The notes beneath the pieces were generated by a model, which made no database searches, was not told the origin of the DNA, and saw nothing but the letters and a program-made list of their open reading frames with translations. Made by a program: the position numbers and the translations under genes. Below are positions 42,095 through 55,544 of a stretch of 64,000 bases of DNA, in pieces. The DNA is from Tenebrio molitor (taxonomy: Eukaryota > Arthropoda > Insecta > Coleoptera > Tenebrionidae), in the NCBI RefSeq assembly GCF_963966145.1, contig NC_091050.1, positions 1,860,001-1,924,000 of the forward strand. The letters are read 5' to 3'. How positions within the stretch are numbered: the first letter of the stretch is position 1; the number at the start of each line of letters is the position of its first letter.

Positions 42095-43544
42095 CGCGCA
42101 GGGGGGTCAGTGACAGTCGTTACTTGCAAAATGTCAAAGAGTGAAGTTTAAAAATGGGAAAGAAAGCGTAGCAACTGGACGGCAGCGCTTTTGCACGTTT
42201 GACAAGTTGTTTCGTTTAGTCTTCGGTCGTCGTGGCGATGGGACTCGTGTCAGTAATAAAATGGACGACGGGATGAACCAGTAAACATTTAATCAATCAA
42301 AAGGGACAAAAGTACAACACGTATTGAAAAGCGTGCACCTATCAGCAATAATACTCAACTTGCATCGTATAAATGGCGTTTAATCAGTATTAATGGTGAT
42401 GATAATATTTAATGGTGATGGATAAATGTGCACCTATTTAACGGATAGACGAGGTAAATACGTCACACATTTACCCGACTAGATTCTAATTGAAATAAAT
42501 AAAATTTAAGTCTAATATCACAATATTTCAATAGAATCACATTGCGTCAATTCATCGTATCAAAAATCACAACGAAAAAAATAATAAACTAAATCTACGA
42601 CATGAGATGATTACGAAATAATATCGTTGGCAAGATCTCACTTTTTTTTTTTTTTTGATTTTTTTGATTAACGTTACAAACACTGCGATAACAAGTGATT
42701 TGGGGCCCGCGAAATGCAACACCGACCCTCTGTTCGGTCGATTGCGTTTCGCGGGCGAAGCGTTTTTGTTGATGTCTCAGTTAAAGCACGACAAATTTTT
42801 CATCGGTATGTAATCCTCTTCCCTTTTATTTTGAGCAAACCTAAAAAAACGGGACGAATTAAAATTAGAAAAGTACTCGTCTGTGTTATTGTATAAGATT
42901 AGACAAGAAAACACTCCACAAGCACAGAATCGGGACGAGGGGTGCGGAGAAAAACAAACTGTTTATATCCCAGAAAAAATTTATTAACGTTTGCACATTG
43001 CAACATTTACATTTTTATTAATTCGCTGTCACAGCCTATACAGTTTTCAGCCATACCAAATGTTATTTGTAACAAGTACCTATCTGCGATTCGGTACCGC
43101 TAAATCCAATAAAAAAAATCGATACTTTTAAAAAATCAAACGCTACAATAGATTCGAGAATTAAAAACTTCACCAAATTTCATCGGTTAGTTACGATCTA
43201 AACAGTAATAATAGTATTTATTCGTTCTGATGTGAATTTTGGCGGGAGCATACATGAATTTACATATCTAGAATTGGGAATAGATTCGTCTGGATCGGTG
43301 ACTTAATTACAAGACTTAATAGTAATAATAATAATAAAACACAAACTAGCAATTACGAAAGAAATCAAACAAATTCGGACATACTCGGGAAGGATACTAT
43401 TTTAAGCGACAAAACAAAACCCAACAGGTACGTTGTGTGTTTGTGTGTGAAAAATTAAAATAAAAGAAATGAAAAACGCTGACATGGTTTGAATTCAGTA
43501 CACTGACCCGTCGTACATAAGCGGTGGAGTGTTTTGATTTTAAC
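42095..43544. other. Intergenic stretch and LAMP1 3' region
   Basis: The minus strand below 43545 should be the LAMP1 3' UTR, with a candidate AATAAA (plus-strand TTTATT) near 42978. A GC-rich hairpin (CCCGCGAAATGC...GCGTTTCGCGGG) lies at about 42705-42756. No coding region was found. Confidence 0.45.
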
Positions 43545-46500
43545 TCACATAGAAAGATAACCGCGAGCTTGCGATCGTCTTCTCCCTATTAAGTAGGCGA
43601 CGAGGACTATGATGACCAGTGCGGCGAGGGCGCAACCCACTGCGATCGGGACCACGTCGGGTGTCTCGGAACCTTGACAGTCGAGAGCTGCACACAACAC
43701 ATCAGATTATCAGATTAAAACAAAAACAAATAAACAAACAAAAATTATAGTGACGCTTCCGCTAGCCGAAAGTGGTCGCGATAGGACAATCGTTGCACGC
43801 ACTACCGCCAGCATTCTACGATGCAAATGTGTACAATTAAAATTTGCGCATCTACTACATTAGAGGGTTTTTTTAACCTATAAACCTTCACAGTTTGTGC
43901 AACCTGCTTGAGTTCCGATGAAAAAGACGTTCTGCGCAACCAGATTAAATTAAAACCTCTCTTGTTGAACATTTGTTGGTCACTTTTACAGTACTTTATC
44001 ATAATAGACAGGAAACGGTCGTTAAACGAGATCTACGACGAGTTTTTAAATGAAAAGAAGGTGATTTGATTGATACTGTAAAACGGACAAGTGCGTTGGT
44101 AAGGTAAGCGGCAGAAATTTTTCGAAATTTCAAAGAAAAACGAAACGACTGCCGATTATGCCATCTCAAACATTCACACTGAACGTCGTTGATGGCTTGG
44201 AAATGCCATTTGGAGAAAAATTACTTTCAACGTTACTGCTAATATCGGTCGAGCAGTAGCGGTAACGTTGCTTTTCCGCATGCTCATCGCAAAAACAACC
44301 GCAAAACTCGAACAAAATCTCAAACAAGAATGGAAGTAGCAAGTATGAATCGCTAGGAAGAAGGTAAAATGCAAAAGGGCAGGTTTTACAATGAAATTGA
44401 AAGCAACGATCTTTTAATTTATTTACATTACATCAATTTAAAGGTGAATTCAGACGCAATCTTGCCTCCTTTTTTTTCAGATAAAATTGACACAAAGAAA
44501 TGATGCAAATGCACAGTAAATAATCCTTCGCAATGGTTATTACCCTGACCTACGGGTAAAAAAAAAACCGAATCTTTTCCAGAACTTAACTTACAGAACT
44601 TAACATCAAACGTTATCAACTTCTTCTGGAAAAATTCGTCTAGTTAAACATCATCGAAGAATCAATATCGAATGACAGTCTTCATGGTCGCCTCGTAAAT
44701 ATCCATCGAAAAACAAACAATCGAATTTCTATAAATAATTTGTCAAGAAACTTCGCTTTGTTATGAAACGAACCTTGATACGTTCTAGAAATAGCGATGA
44801 AAACACAACGTTTTATCAGTTTTACGGTAAAAGAGGTTGACACGTCGGTGCGGAAATGCAAATTTTAATTGAATATTTATTCAAAGACGACGACCTTCAC
44901 CCGTTTTCCAGACTCACAAAGGGAGTTATTCAACGCTAATCGATAGATAGTCGCAAGAGACCGGAATTACGTCGAAACTGATTTACATCGTACACGATTG
45001 CATCTGAAAGGTGTTTTTTTTTTGTTTTAACCTGGGGTAATGGATGCAAGTTGTCCACAAAACTCGCCCATTCTTTTTACAGGTTTGAAAAAAAAAAACA
45101 AATAAAATTCTAATTACGTAACTATGACGCACTATTTGTTTTGTACGACAGCGATATCCAGTGATTATCAAATTAGAGGAAGTCCAACCATTACATTTTT
45201 CGACGTAACCTCAAATGCCGGGGAAATGTTTCATGGCCGGCTGCGATATTGACATTATCTGCAGCACTAAACACCGTTCACGTTGTTTTGACATAACGGA
45301 AAAGCAATGCCATGCCGTGCTTTATTTTTTTAACGTTGGACACACTGTATTAAAAGTGCCTGACAAGGGGACCTATCAAAATGAACATAACATGTTGCTG
45401 AATTTCCCGCGATGTCTGAATATTCTTCTATTGCAAACTACATAGTAAAATTGACAACAATGCACTAGACAGCGACGCTGTCTTAGGAAAACATAACCTA
45501 ATTCAACACAGAGCTTTACTATCAAATTAAATGCAAAATTTCCATAGCCTCCCATTATGCCAAAACAACGTGAATGCATTTTAGTTTATGGTTTCGCCGT
45601 TAGCGTTGCATGGAAACCATTCTTCCATTTTAACCTTGAAGATGTCGGAAGTCTCTTTCAAACTGCATCGGTAAATTTGCAACTTTACTTGTGTTAATCT
45701 ACGGTTCGACTTTTTTTTTAAGTTCCTGCATTTTATCCTGATAGAGGTTTTTCTCGTCATTTTATTACTTTTTTTCTCTGTTTGAACTGCGAATGATATA
45801 ATCGACTGTAATGTTTTGGAAAAGTGTCATTTCTGGTGCCCCTACACAACACAAGAGGTCCACAACGTTTCTACGTAGAGTTGTCAAATGTTTCATATGT
45901 TTTCATCAGTGATTACAATGTGTCAAAATTATAACCTTGACAGAAATGCATTTGACCTGTTCCGTTATATTGACTTTTTTTTAAACCACCCTATTAACTG
46001 GTTTATAATAATAATAATGATGTACATAATATAACCTACTTTTACCAAATCCTTAATGTTAATTTAGATTTGTAATTTTTTGTATTAATAAATTAAATCA
46101 AATTTGTCACGGTCAAATAAGCGTCCACGAGATGGATACGAAGCATAATCATATTTAAACCGGATTAATCTGGACTTTTTTCGTTGGTAAATAATTTGAT
46201 TTTGTTTGTGTCGATTAGATAATTTTTGGTTTCGATAAAGTAAAATAGTAGTTTATTTGACGAGTTTGTGTGTAAATTGGGTCTTTTTTTGGCACACGTG
46301 GGCCATTTTAAAACGCGAGTGAAACGAGCGTTTTAAAGGCCCACGAGTGCCAAAAAAGGCCCAATTTACACACGAACGAGGTGAATACAACGTTTTTTTT
46401 GTTCGACGAGCCCCTTAAAGGCTCCAAATCGCTTAAAACCTTTAAAATTAGCTTGACGTTTCGTTTTGACAAGTTGTCACATTTATCAAAATCCGTTCAC

Positions 46501-49500
46501 ATAGGAGAAAATTCTCAAATTCTGACAGTGTCGAACAAAAAAAGCTGATTTCATAATCACATTTACGACTAAAATAAATTTTCTGTTAAAAGTTGTTTTG
46601 GGAGACCCGAATTCGTTCAACTTCAGTTCTACACTGCACACCCTACGCACAATTTTTCAAAAATTGTATTTTAATTTATTTTTTCTAGTGTTTTTTTCTT
46701 TGCGTTATCTCAATTTTGATACTAACCAAAAAAAGGTCTTAAAAAGAGTAAACGTTTGCAGAAATTAGTGACTTGACTATTCGATACCATTTTAACGAAC
46801 CAATTAATTAAAACTGATCAATTAGCATAATATGCATAATTTGCTATTGACACATATTTGTGACCCATTGACTGTTTATTATGCCTTACTTTACGGAACT
46901 TTTATGACATCGATAAACAAATCAACTGACTTAACTAGTTCGTCGACGTTTTTGCTAAACGCTGCGGTAAACAACAAGATATCTGAGCGGCAGCAGATAA
47001 ACCAAGCAATTGTCCGCATTTTGTTTTGTCTTTGTCAAAAGTACGGAAACCCCACTGAAATCAGTTCTGGTGGTGTCGTTCCCGACGGTTAATTTTTTTC
47101 GGCCGGCGCAAGTCGTCAACTCGACGTGACGGACGTTCACTCACCTTCGTCGAATTTCGTGTTGGTCTCGTTGCGGAACGCCTGCACTTGGAGGTGGCTG
47201 ATGCGCAAGATACCGGCGGTATTGTTCGTCGACGGCACCGACATCAAATTGAACGTCTGCTCTTTGGTGCACTTGTACGAATTGCTGACGGGCGTCGAGA
47301 ATTCATCTTTGTTGTGTGCCAAGACGAACAGTTGCCAATCTATGATAAAGAAAAATTTGCTCTTAGAGGCATCCTCTCGTGAGGGTGCACGTCACAATTA
47401 GAACTAGATGTAAGACGAAAGAAAAAGCTACAACAGGAAATGTTCGTTATCCTGTTTGTGGCCACTGAAGCAATGGAAAACTACTCGTTTTGTTGGACAT
47501 CTTAAAAAAAAAATCGCGATGACCAAGCTACTACCCCGGACAAAACCTTCTTTATTCCTTTTTTTTTACCTTTCTGGCCGGGCAGGGTTACATTCAACGT
47601 GATCACCACCGACTCCAAATCGTACTTTTTCCCATCTTTGTTTTTCTTGAAGTTGAAGTTGACGGCGTTGGATGCGCTGAAGGTCAGCGTCATATTTTCG
47701 ACGTTCTCTCTGCAAGCTCCACCGGCCGAAGCTTTTGGTGGTACCACGATCGAGAACGTCTTGCTGGCGTTGTCGACTTTGTAAGGCAGGTCGACTTGGA
47801 GAGCCGCCTGCAGGATCAAACACGTCGTGTTCGTGTTGGTCATGTTGACAAACCAGGTTCCAACAGGATCGACCGGTGGCGGACTCGGTTTGGCCGTTGT
47901 TGTCGTTTTAGTCGTCGTGGTGATTGGAGCGGTGGTGGTTGTTGTTTTGGAGGTGGTGGTTGTTGTTTTGGAGGTGGTGGTTGTTGTTTTGGACGTGGTG
48001 GATGTCGTCGTGGGAGATGGTGTCGTGGTGGTGGTCGGTTTTGCAGTTGTTGAGGTGGTCGTTGGGGGAGCAGATGTTGTGGTAGTTGTGGTTGAGGTAC
48101 TCTTGGTGGTGCTGCTCGTCGTCGGTGCCTCTGTGCTATTAAAACCATTAGGTGGTCCTGGTGGCATCTCATTTTCATCTGTAACATTTTCAATCTGATT
48201 ACCAAAATGTCGACGAATACTCTAGACGCAATATTCAGAATTTAAAAAAAAGACAACGTTGCAAAATGAGTCGTGTAATCGTAAATTTTATGAGAAATAT
48301 ACGGAAATTGTGTCAAACTTGAACTTTTATCTGTGTAACTGGAGGACAGCCATTATCAGTGAACAGTGAATACACAAATATTTAATATTATGTTCGTTGC
48401 AGCCTACAGTTAAATAAAACAGATAAAACAAGAAGAAATTTTCCACGGAATATTTAGTGACAATTGTATTAACTGTTTTGCAAATAAACCGTAACAAATA
48501 AGAAACGTAAGCCTGTCACGTCGACTCCAAAAAATATGTTCCCCTAGTAAGTGTAACTTCGGAAATTTTACCAAAGCCTAAATTTACAGAATTTACAATT
48601 TTCTACACTAATCCCGATTTAGAAATGTCCGTTTATCTAATCCCCTGAGATAAATGATACTTATCCAACTAATTTTGAGTGGGATAAGAACTTCATTACC
48701 TCACTCAGTGAGGTAATGAGTCTCATTACCGCACTCAGTGGGAAAAGTAAATTCTTATCCCAATGAGTGCGGTAATGAAACTCATTTATTTCACTGGCGA
48801 AAATCAATAGATAAGATTAATTTTTTTAATTTGGGGCAGTGTAAAAATTTTTTTTGTACATAACACGTGGGCTGCGTATTACAGGAAACTCGTGTGATTA
48901 CAGATGAATTCGGGCTAACGCCCTCGTCATCTGCAATCTTGACACTCGTCCTGTAATATTGCTTTTATCCCACTAATTTTGTAAATGACATTGTACAACA
49001 TTGAATTAATCTAATCTAAAATAGATAAAAATCGCAACAAGACGTTTCGTTCACCCCGACATCATTTTATCTGTGGACATTGCAACAAGTAAAGTACTAC
49101 CTCGACTTTAAACAGTTGGTGAAATCGAATAAAACATTAATAATTTCAGCGTAACCTGAAAACGTTTTCTGTCAAGGTGAAATGCACTAGTTGGAAAGAT
49201 TAACTCGAGACCGGTCGTTGGTAACAGAAAAGATTTCTTCGTTGTAGAAGCGACTCTTGACTCTTGACAAATAATGCCAACTCGTAGATCGAACCGTATT
49301 TGCCATTTAACTGTCGAATTAAAAGCGTGAAAGGATTTTTTTTACTGGAATTGTTCCTGGATTTAACTGTACTCGAAGCCGTTAACCTGAATAAAAAAAA
49401 TCAGATTATTGTCGTTTCCGGTTGAAAAAATGCATGCCGTAGATCAATAAATGCGGCGGTAGTGAAAAATTTCGTTCCGTCGCGTCGTACTGATGGTGAC

Positions 49501-52500
49501 AGATGAACTGGATCAAGTTGAAGGTCTGTTGGTGGTGTTTTCGACACTGGAATTAAAGTCATCGGAAAGTTATCGGACAAGGTCCATACATCCCGATCTA
49601 CTTCCAATCAACTTGTGAAAGGTTGGAAAAATGAACAAGTTTGGTGTCGATTCGGGGAGCAAAACAAGACACAAAAAATATATGTAAGAAGTTGAGAAAT
49701 GAAAGTGATAAGTACTGAAACGACAATGCTTTGACAAAGACGATCAACCTCGACCGGAACCAAATGTTACACCATTAACTTTCATTGTGCTTGGTGAGAT
49801 CAAGAGAATTATTTATTTCGTGTTAAACTGCCACGTTCAACAGCCACAAATAACGAGTTTCAGAAAAACAAAAGTATGTAATCATTTTACCTAACAAGAA
49901 CCAGCAGTTAGGGTGGTGTGTTGCCGCAGCCACCGTATTTGCCAGAACTTGGGCCAACGGTTTGTCATTTTTTCCGTTGGTTTCGAAATGAAATCGAGAT
50001 GGAAAACGTTTCGAAAACTAATCAACTTGATGAGTTCGTCTAAAAATTCTTCGGTATCGAATCGGGGATCTTTTTATAAGAGGTAGTAATAACTCCCGTC
50101 CGATAAACTGTGACATTTCATGACTCCATCAAAAAAAGACAATCGTTTATTCCAGGGTCCGTGAAAGTTAATTAATGACTTAATAAACCAAGTGATCCTG
50201 AAGCCATACCACAGTATACTGTGGCCATACTAGATGCGTCCGATGAGTTTTCCAGTGTATAAATAACATCAATCAATGTCGTACATTTTTTCGACACAAT
50301 TCAGTGTCAGTGTCAAATTTCTTGCGTGGTAACTTTCTTATCATTTCACTTTCATTTGCTTTTTTTTCATTAGCGTCGACCACGGGCCGGAATGAGGTGA
50401 ATTTTGAATTTTTAATTTCACCCAGTGCAAATCGTCTTCAAATGTCTTGGTGGTTTGCGGCTTAAAATATTTCCGCATATTTTTTGATTACACTGTATAC
50501 ATCAGAAACAATTGATAATGAAGGACTGGTGGACGTTGCATATATACATTTCCAAAAAGCATTTGATCAGCTAGGTACATCTTTTTTATTGTTGAAGAAC
50601 TTGAAATTATCCAACGTGTTAAACACTACAAGTTTCTTCCATCTGTACATCCGGTATTCCTCAGGGAATACCCCATTGTTTCTTCAATTTAATACATTAT
50701 CGACTTCGTACACATAATATACTAACTTTTGTTTATTATACTTCTCACGGTATCCCACAGGACTCCCATTTGTGACCCCAACTGTTTCAAGTACTTCGTA
50801 TACCTAATATTTTGTCAAGTTATACTTCTCACTTGTTAGATCGAGATTGAAATAATCACCACATTTTTATTTCCTACAGATCAATTAGCCCCAGAAGTTA
50901 CCAAAACGCCTCTTACAATTTCTGGCACGCTTGTTGAACGGAATGTCCGGCCATCTGTTGCTGTTAACTAGATTTCGTTTCACATCTTTACATATTCGTC
51001 AAATTTCCACACAGCAATTAAATTTCTATTCAATTTCATACGTAATAAAACTGTCTGTCCACAATTATCTTCTGAGTAGTAAACTTAGCCTCGTTAACCC
51101 ACGGGTAAATTCTTCTCGAATGCTTACTTCCATTTTCAAAAATATAAATTTCGACAATTAACAAACGGTAGAAACCTTTTACTTTAATAAGTGTCCAAAA
51201 TATCAATACTTATTGTCACATTTAATTATTACAAAAACGTAAGACCTTTTGTTTGCTTTGTAAAAAAAAACAATCCTATCAAAAAGTATTTATCAAAGTT
51301 AGTTATCAAATGGAAAAACAATGACCCACGATAAGACATTTTTAGTCGTTCACTTGAAATAAAAATAAATTAAAAAAAAAATATATCACAAATCGAGCGA
51401 TCAAATTAAATTGTAATCGAATCATCCATGGATTTGAATCCGTATGTCTTTTGCGGTTGATATGTCGAGATCTAATCTGTGTTTCAAGCTGTTTATCGGA
51501 ACGTGGAGTTCAAGTAACGACATACGATTTCAGATTCAAGGATAACTCGATTACACATTAATTTGATCGCTCTTTGTAACAATGTGATGAATGTTATTTT
51601 ACGTGTAAACAAAAACAATGAACTTTAATCAACAAAAAAAAACTGATAACCTAGTGGTACCAATTCCTGGTCATTTTAAATAAAAACTTTTATCTTCTAT
51701 GGGTCAGTAACATTTTTATGAGTACAAAACTCGAAATGATCGGGCTTCAACAGCACGAAACTTGACCCTAGGTACTCCGCACGTAAAACTTTTTCTTCGA
51801 GGCGAATAGTCAAATTATCGCCGCCAACAACCCAAATTGTTTAAGCAACCAGTGCATTTCGCATGCACTGGTGCACTCCTTCACTTTTTTGAACGACCTG
51901 TAGCTCGCACCCGAGAAATTAATCAGTCCGTTCTCTCTTTTTAATTATTTCAACATTTTTGGCCAATTAACGGTCAAGTCGGGAGTCGGGGCCAGAAAGA
52001 AAAAACAGGAAACGAAAAAATCCTCCTTTTCCAACATCTCTGTAGCGCTTCGGTGACGTTATTGCACAACTGAATTCTGTTTATTGATTCGTCATCAAGC
52101 AAGCGGCTGTCTGTCACAACAATAAATATTAGAAATACATATAACGTTACAGGAGTTATCTGAATAACATTGTGATAACCTATTTGGAGAATGCCTGATA
52201 ACAGCCATGTGCACGGGCTTTGCCACAATATTTGTGGACTTCCCTCGAACTGTTACGTCACAGAGAAAGCGATATACCAAAACAAATTGATGGAATCGCT
52301 ACCACATGACCGTCTTATCCAAGAAGTGACTCACTTTGGCCGCAAGAAACGAAGCGGCCATAATGACCGACGTGAGTTTAATTAATTACTTTTTCACCCC
52401 GCAGTGTTACCAACAGAAACAAAACGTCACGAACGGCTGCAACTTCAGGCCGTGATCGGTCAAGGATCAAGGCTCCAAACCCCGAACGCAACAACATTCG

Positions 52501-52700
52501 ACCCCAAGGTTGACCTAATCCACCCGGAAACGCCAGAAAATCGCAGCATCGCCACGCGAATCCGCCGTGATCGACGTTCGCCGCAAACAAACCGGAAACT
52601 GCGTTTTCGTTTGCGGCCGACATGATCGCCTTTCGGTCGACTCACCCCCAAGTGCAACGCACACCACTGCGGCCAAGAGGAGCGCCTTCAACGGTCCCAT
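43545..52700 (-). CDS. LAMP1: Lysosome-associated membrane glycoprotein (LAMP1-like)
   Basis: Four exons, 52700-52646, 48178-47570, 47339-47145 and 43687-43545, join in phase 1 to 333 residues. It is a type I lysosomal membrane glycoprotein. Exon 1 is a signal peptide (MGPLKALLLAAVVCVALG). Exon 2 starts with a long Thr/Ser/Lys-rich mucin-like stretch (about residues 35-110), then the single LAMP luminal domain. The domain's four cysteines (TTCLI, GACRE, YKCTK, LDCQG) are spaced as in the family, with many N-x-S/T sites. The last exon has the membrane span and a short tail with RGYLSM, a GYxxPhi-type lysosome-sorting signal at the very C-terminus. Introns 1 (4.5 kb) and 3 (3.5 kb) carry repeats. 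Only one luminal domain is present, versus two in vertebrate LAMP1/2. Confidence 0.9.
46245..46542 (-). repeat. Dispersed repeat, copy C (LAMP1 intron 3)
   Basis: The reverse complement matches copies A and B (16589, 23256) from the GACAGTGTCG end to the TAGTAGTTTATTTGACGAG end. The inner hairpin is well preserved. Confidence 0.88.
48700..48785. repeat. Clustered palindromes (CTCATTACC / GGTAATGAG)
   Basis: CTCACTCAGTGAGGTAATGAG and related units alternate in both directions, giving several possible hairpins. It lies in LAMP1 intron 1. Confidence 0.6.
48868..48962. repeat. Foldback with GGGCTAACGCCC centre
   Basis: TATTACAGGAAACTCGTG...ATTACAGATGA pairs with TCATCTGCAAT...ACTCGTCCTGTAATA around a palindromic GGGCTAACGCCC. 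It lies in LAMP1 intron 1. Confidence 0.65.
50484..51160 (+). pseudogene. Degenerate LINE reverse-transcriptase fragment
   Basis: The plus-strand translation shows DVAYIHFQKAFDQL, like the YxDFxKAFD catalytic-region motif of non-LTR retrotransposons, followed by a decayed SGIPQG-like block near 50655 and another near 50750 (HGIPQD then a stop). Stops and frame changes interrupt it, so it is a dead remnant. The clade cannot be fixed. It lies inside LAMP1 intron 1, antisense to the gene. Confidence 0.6.
51391..51576. repeat. Inverted repeat with about 58-bp arms
   Basis: AATCGAGCGATCAAATTAAA...CCGTATGTC at the left faces GACATACGATTTCAG...AATTTGATCGCTC at the right, with about 75 bases between. 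There is no coding content. It may be a solo foldback transposon in LAMP1 intron 1. Confidence 0.75.
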
Positions 52701-52739
52701 TTTTGTCTCGTCGAACCACAAATAAACACTGAACGACAC

Positions 52740-55544
52740 GAACTAAAACGAATACCACTGAAGGGGATTTGGAAGTACGCAGAAACGTCAACGGTCAAAA
52801 TGCACGGCTTTCTGCGAATGGTGACGGCCGATGTTTGACGTTCGGGCGAGAGCGCAATCTGGTGGTGGCCGAAGGGGGCAAGAACGCGGCAAGTTTGAAC
52901 GAGCAGGTGTCAAGTTGACAAAGGGGTTAGAGATGGATATTGTTGGGGTTGATTGTGTGTTGTTTCGCCAATGCAAGTTCAAAAAGCGTACAGTGGGTTA
53001 ACGAAAAAGGTCGGTACAAGTGTCGATAAAAAAATGACGAGTTGCTGGTTGGTGTATTACTAGTTGCGGCAGAATGGCGTCATAACTGATTTTTTATTAT
53101 ACCTGAATCATAATCCCTGTTTTTAACACCAAAATGCGTGCAAAAAAGGGCCTTTAAAACACTAAAGCTTTAAAGGTTGCTTAGGTAACAACAAATTCAC
53201 CTACATTTTGAACAATGATAAATAGACATTAATACACAATTGAATAACAAATATACATTGCAACGAAACAACAACAATTGACCGTTTCTACATATATCAA
53301 TGATTAATGACACAGATTACTTCGGAAAAGGTATTTCAATTTACTTTTTTTGTTATAATTTTGAAATTGTAGTACAGGTAGGTATAATAAAAAATAGCAT
53401 ATGATACACGTTCATAAGGGTCTTTAAAACACTTGCGGCGTGCTTTAAAGACCTCCTATCATAGAATTCTACTATTTTGTATCAAGAACAGCAACCGCAA
53501 ACAGGTAGTAATTATCATAATTGTACTCTGTTTCCATGTCAAAAATTCACCATCGCTGCAATTTACACGTGGCAACGCTGTTGAATTTTGATGTTTGATT
53601 TAGGGGAAAATGAAAAGAGGTTATATTTTTTAATTCCTTCACACACTGTATCAAGACCATTTTTAATGTTTTCTTAAACAAATTTCTATCTTTCCTCGAC
53701 ATCACAACCATTTGCTTTGTCTTCTTTTGCGAAAATTTTGATCATTTGGATTGCAATCGCAGATAGTGTAATTGATTCAATGTATGAGTAATCTTCCAAG
53801 CCACGATTCTTAATTTTCATAATTTACATGTTATCAACAATACAAATGAATCAGAGTGGATTGTTACCGTCACGTCCTGGAGAAAAATTTCCTTTTAGGA
53901 AAAGTACCAACAAATCTACTAATGCTAGTTGCTGGTCATGATATCGGTCTTCGTCTTTATCTACCTAAACTGACAGTGTGAATTTAGAATTAGAATAAAT
54001 TAAGAAATTAGAACAATCCGAATAGGTAATTGCACTTTGGACTTAGTTGTTAAAAAGGAATCTCGACATAAGTAAAATAAGATTAAGAAACAAACTACTT
54101 CTGAACATAAAAAATTGCCACGAAAGAAAACGTAAGAGGGGACGTGAATAAGCGCGTGGCGAGCTCACTACATCACGATGTGTATACTCGGAACCAATTT
54201 GTCGTTACTCCCTGAAATCACATCGTGATTAGCATATTAGTATATTTCTCAAATCTGCTAGTCAAGTATGTTAATATTAAAAGTATTAAGGTTGTTCAGA
54301 TCCTTTGCACATAAATATCGTAAAGGACGTGGAATAGTCGATACGTGCTTGCGCCATTGTTTTATTTATGTCATTTTTATAGCGACATGCCGACATATAA
54401 GCCGACTTTATATTTATAGACCGTCAAGTAAATTTTACTTGTTCATTTTATAATTACAAATTTTCGATTGCACAAAAAAAGTAGTGTACCTACACCTTCG
54501 CCGCGAAATCCTTCGGTACGTTAAAGAACGACTTCGCGGCCTTGATATACAAATAACTACATATTTCAGTTTAGTTTATTTTATAATAATAGTTTATTAT
54601 GCACCGAGGGAGTGAAGTGGATGATTTTTACGCGAGGTGCAGTTTGCAGCCCGAGGGTTCTACAAAGCACTGAGGGTAAAAATCATTCACTCCCGAGGTC
54701 CATATACTATTTTTTGGACGACTCACCTGTTTTAATAGAAAAAAGCCGAAAATTTGTAAATTATCACTAACTGTCAAGCTAAATTTAAGTGTCATGTTGA
54801 CAGTTAAAAATATTTTTAAACTTTCGGCTTTTTTCAATTAAAATTTTTGGATCGTGCAAATAATAGTATTTGCACCTCGGGAATAGTTACCGTGCTTTGT
54901 AGGACCCTCGGGCTACAAACTGCACCTCGAGTAAAAAAACAAATTAATTCGAAATAAATAAATGTATCATAAAAGGTTGAATTGGCTTGGGTTTTTTGTC
55001 CAAGGGGAAAAAGACCCGGTTTACTCCATACAATCAGGGAGTAAAGTTGCTCATTATATACAGGTCGTGCAAAAATATAATTTTGTTCTATGTAGTCTTA
55101 TATTTCATCTCATTTCTATTTTATATCACACCAATATTGCTCGCATATTTTCTCTATCTCCATTACATTCGCACCATCTCTAACTCGCCGCGGTCAATTT
55201 TCGAAGCAGCCTTCGTGGAAACTTTCGAAGGAAGCCCGCGATTAAAATTTATGACCGTTCCAAGGCTTGGCAATTTCAATCAAGCCGCCACAACTCCCGG
55301 AGCAACCTCGACGAGGACCCAATCGAATGGACCACGTTTCGGCGTTTTCGCCACGACGTCGTCACGTCACGAGGGCCGCGGCCACGTGATCCCCGTGGTA
55401 CACGCGACCCGTCTGTTTGGTACTACTGTCGAGGATGTATTTATTCACGTACGAAATCGCTAATATCCGGGCCCTCCTACGGTCCATCTCGATGTGCCCT
55501 CGACCAGTCGCGATCTGCTCTTCACACAACCAGCACCGTCGAAG
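52740..55544. other. Intergenic stretch with foldbacks
   Basis: It lies between the LAMP1 5' end and the first exon of the beta gene. It includes a repeat fragment (ACACGTGGCAACGCTGTTGAA at 53566) related to one near 17780, small TTTAAAG foldbacks (53130-53455) and a large foldback (54590-54945). GC content rises after about 55190, probably the beta-gene promoter and 5' UTR. No exon supported. Confidence 0.45.
54590..54945. repeat. Large nested foldback, about 355 bp
   Basis: Outer arms of about 85 bp (54625-54715 and 54855-54938) share GAGGTGCAGTTTG and AGCCCGAGGGT..CTACAAAGCAC. Inside lies a second foldback whose arms are GAAAAAAGCCGAAA and its exact complement, with an inner TAACTGTCA/TGACAGTTA pair. 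This two-layer structure could be one element inserted in another. Confidence 0.8.

Noticed and set aside
45215..45445. Cys-containing 76-residue frame in LAMP1 intron 3
   Set aside because: No motif, splice partner or codon structure beyond chance.
47827..48198. Val-rich plus-strand frame opposite LAMP1 exon 2
   Set aside because: It is the antisense of the Thr-codon repeat and not an independent gene.
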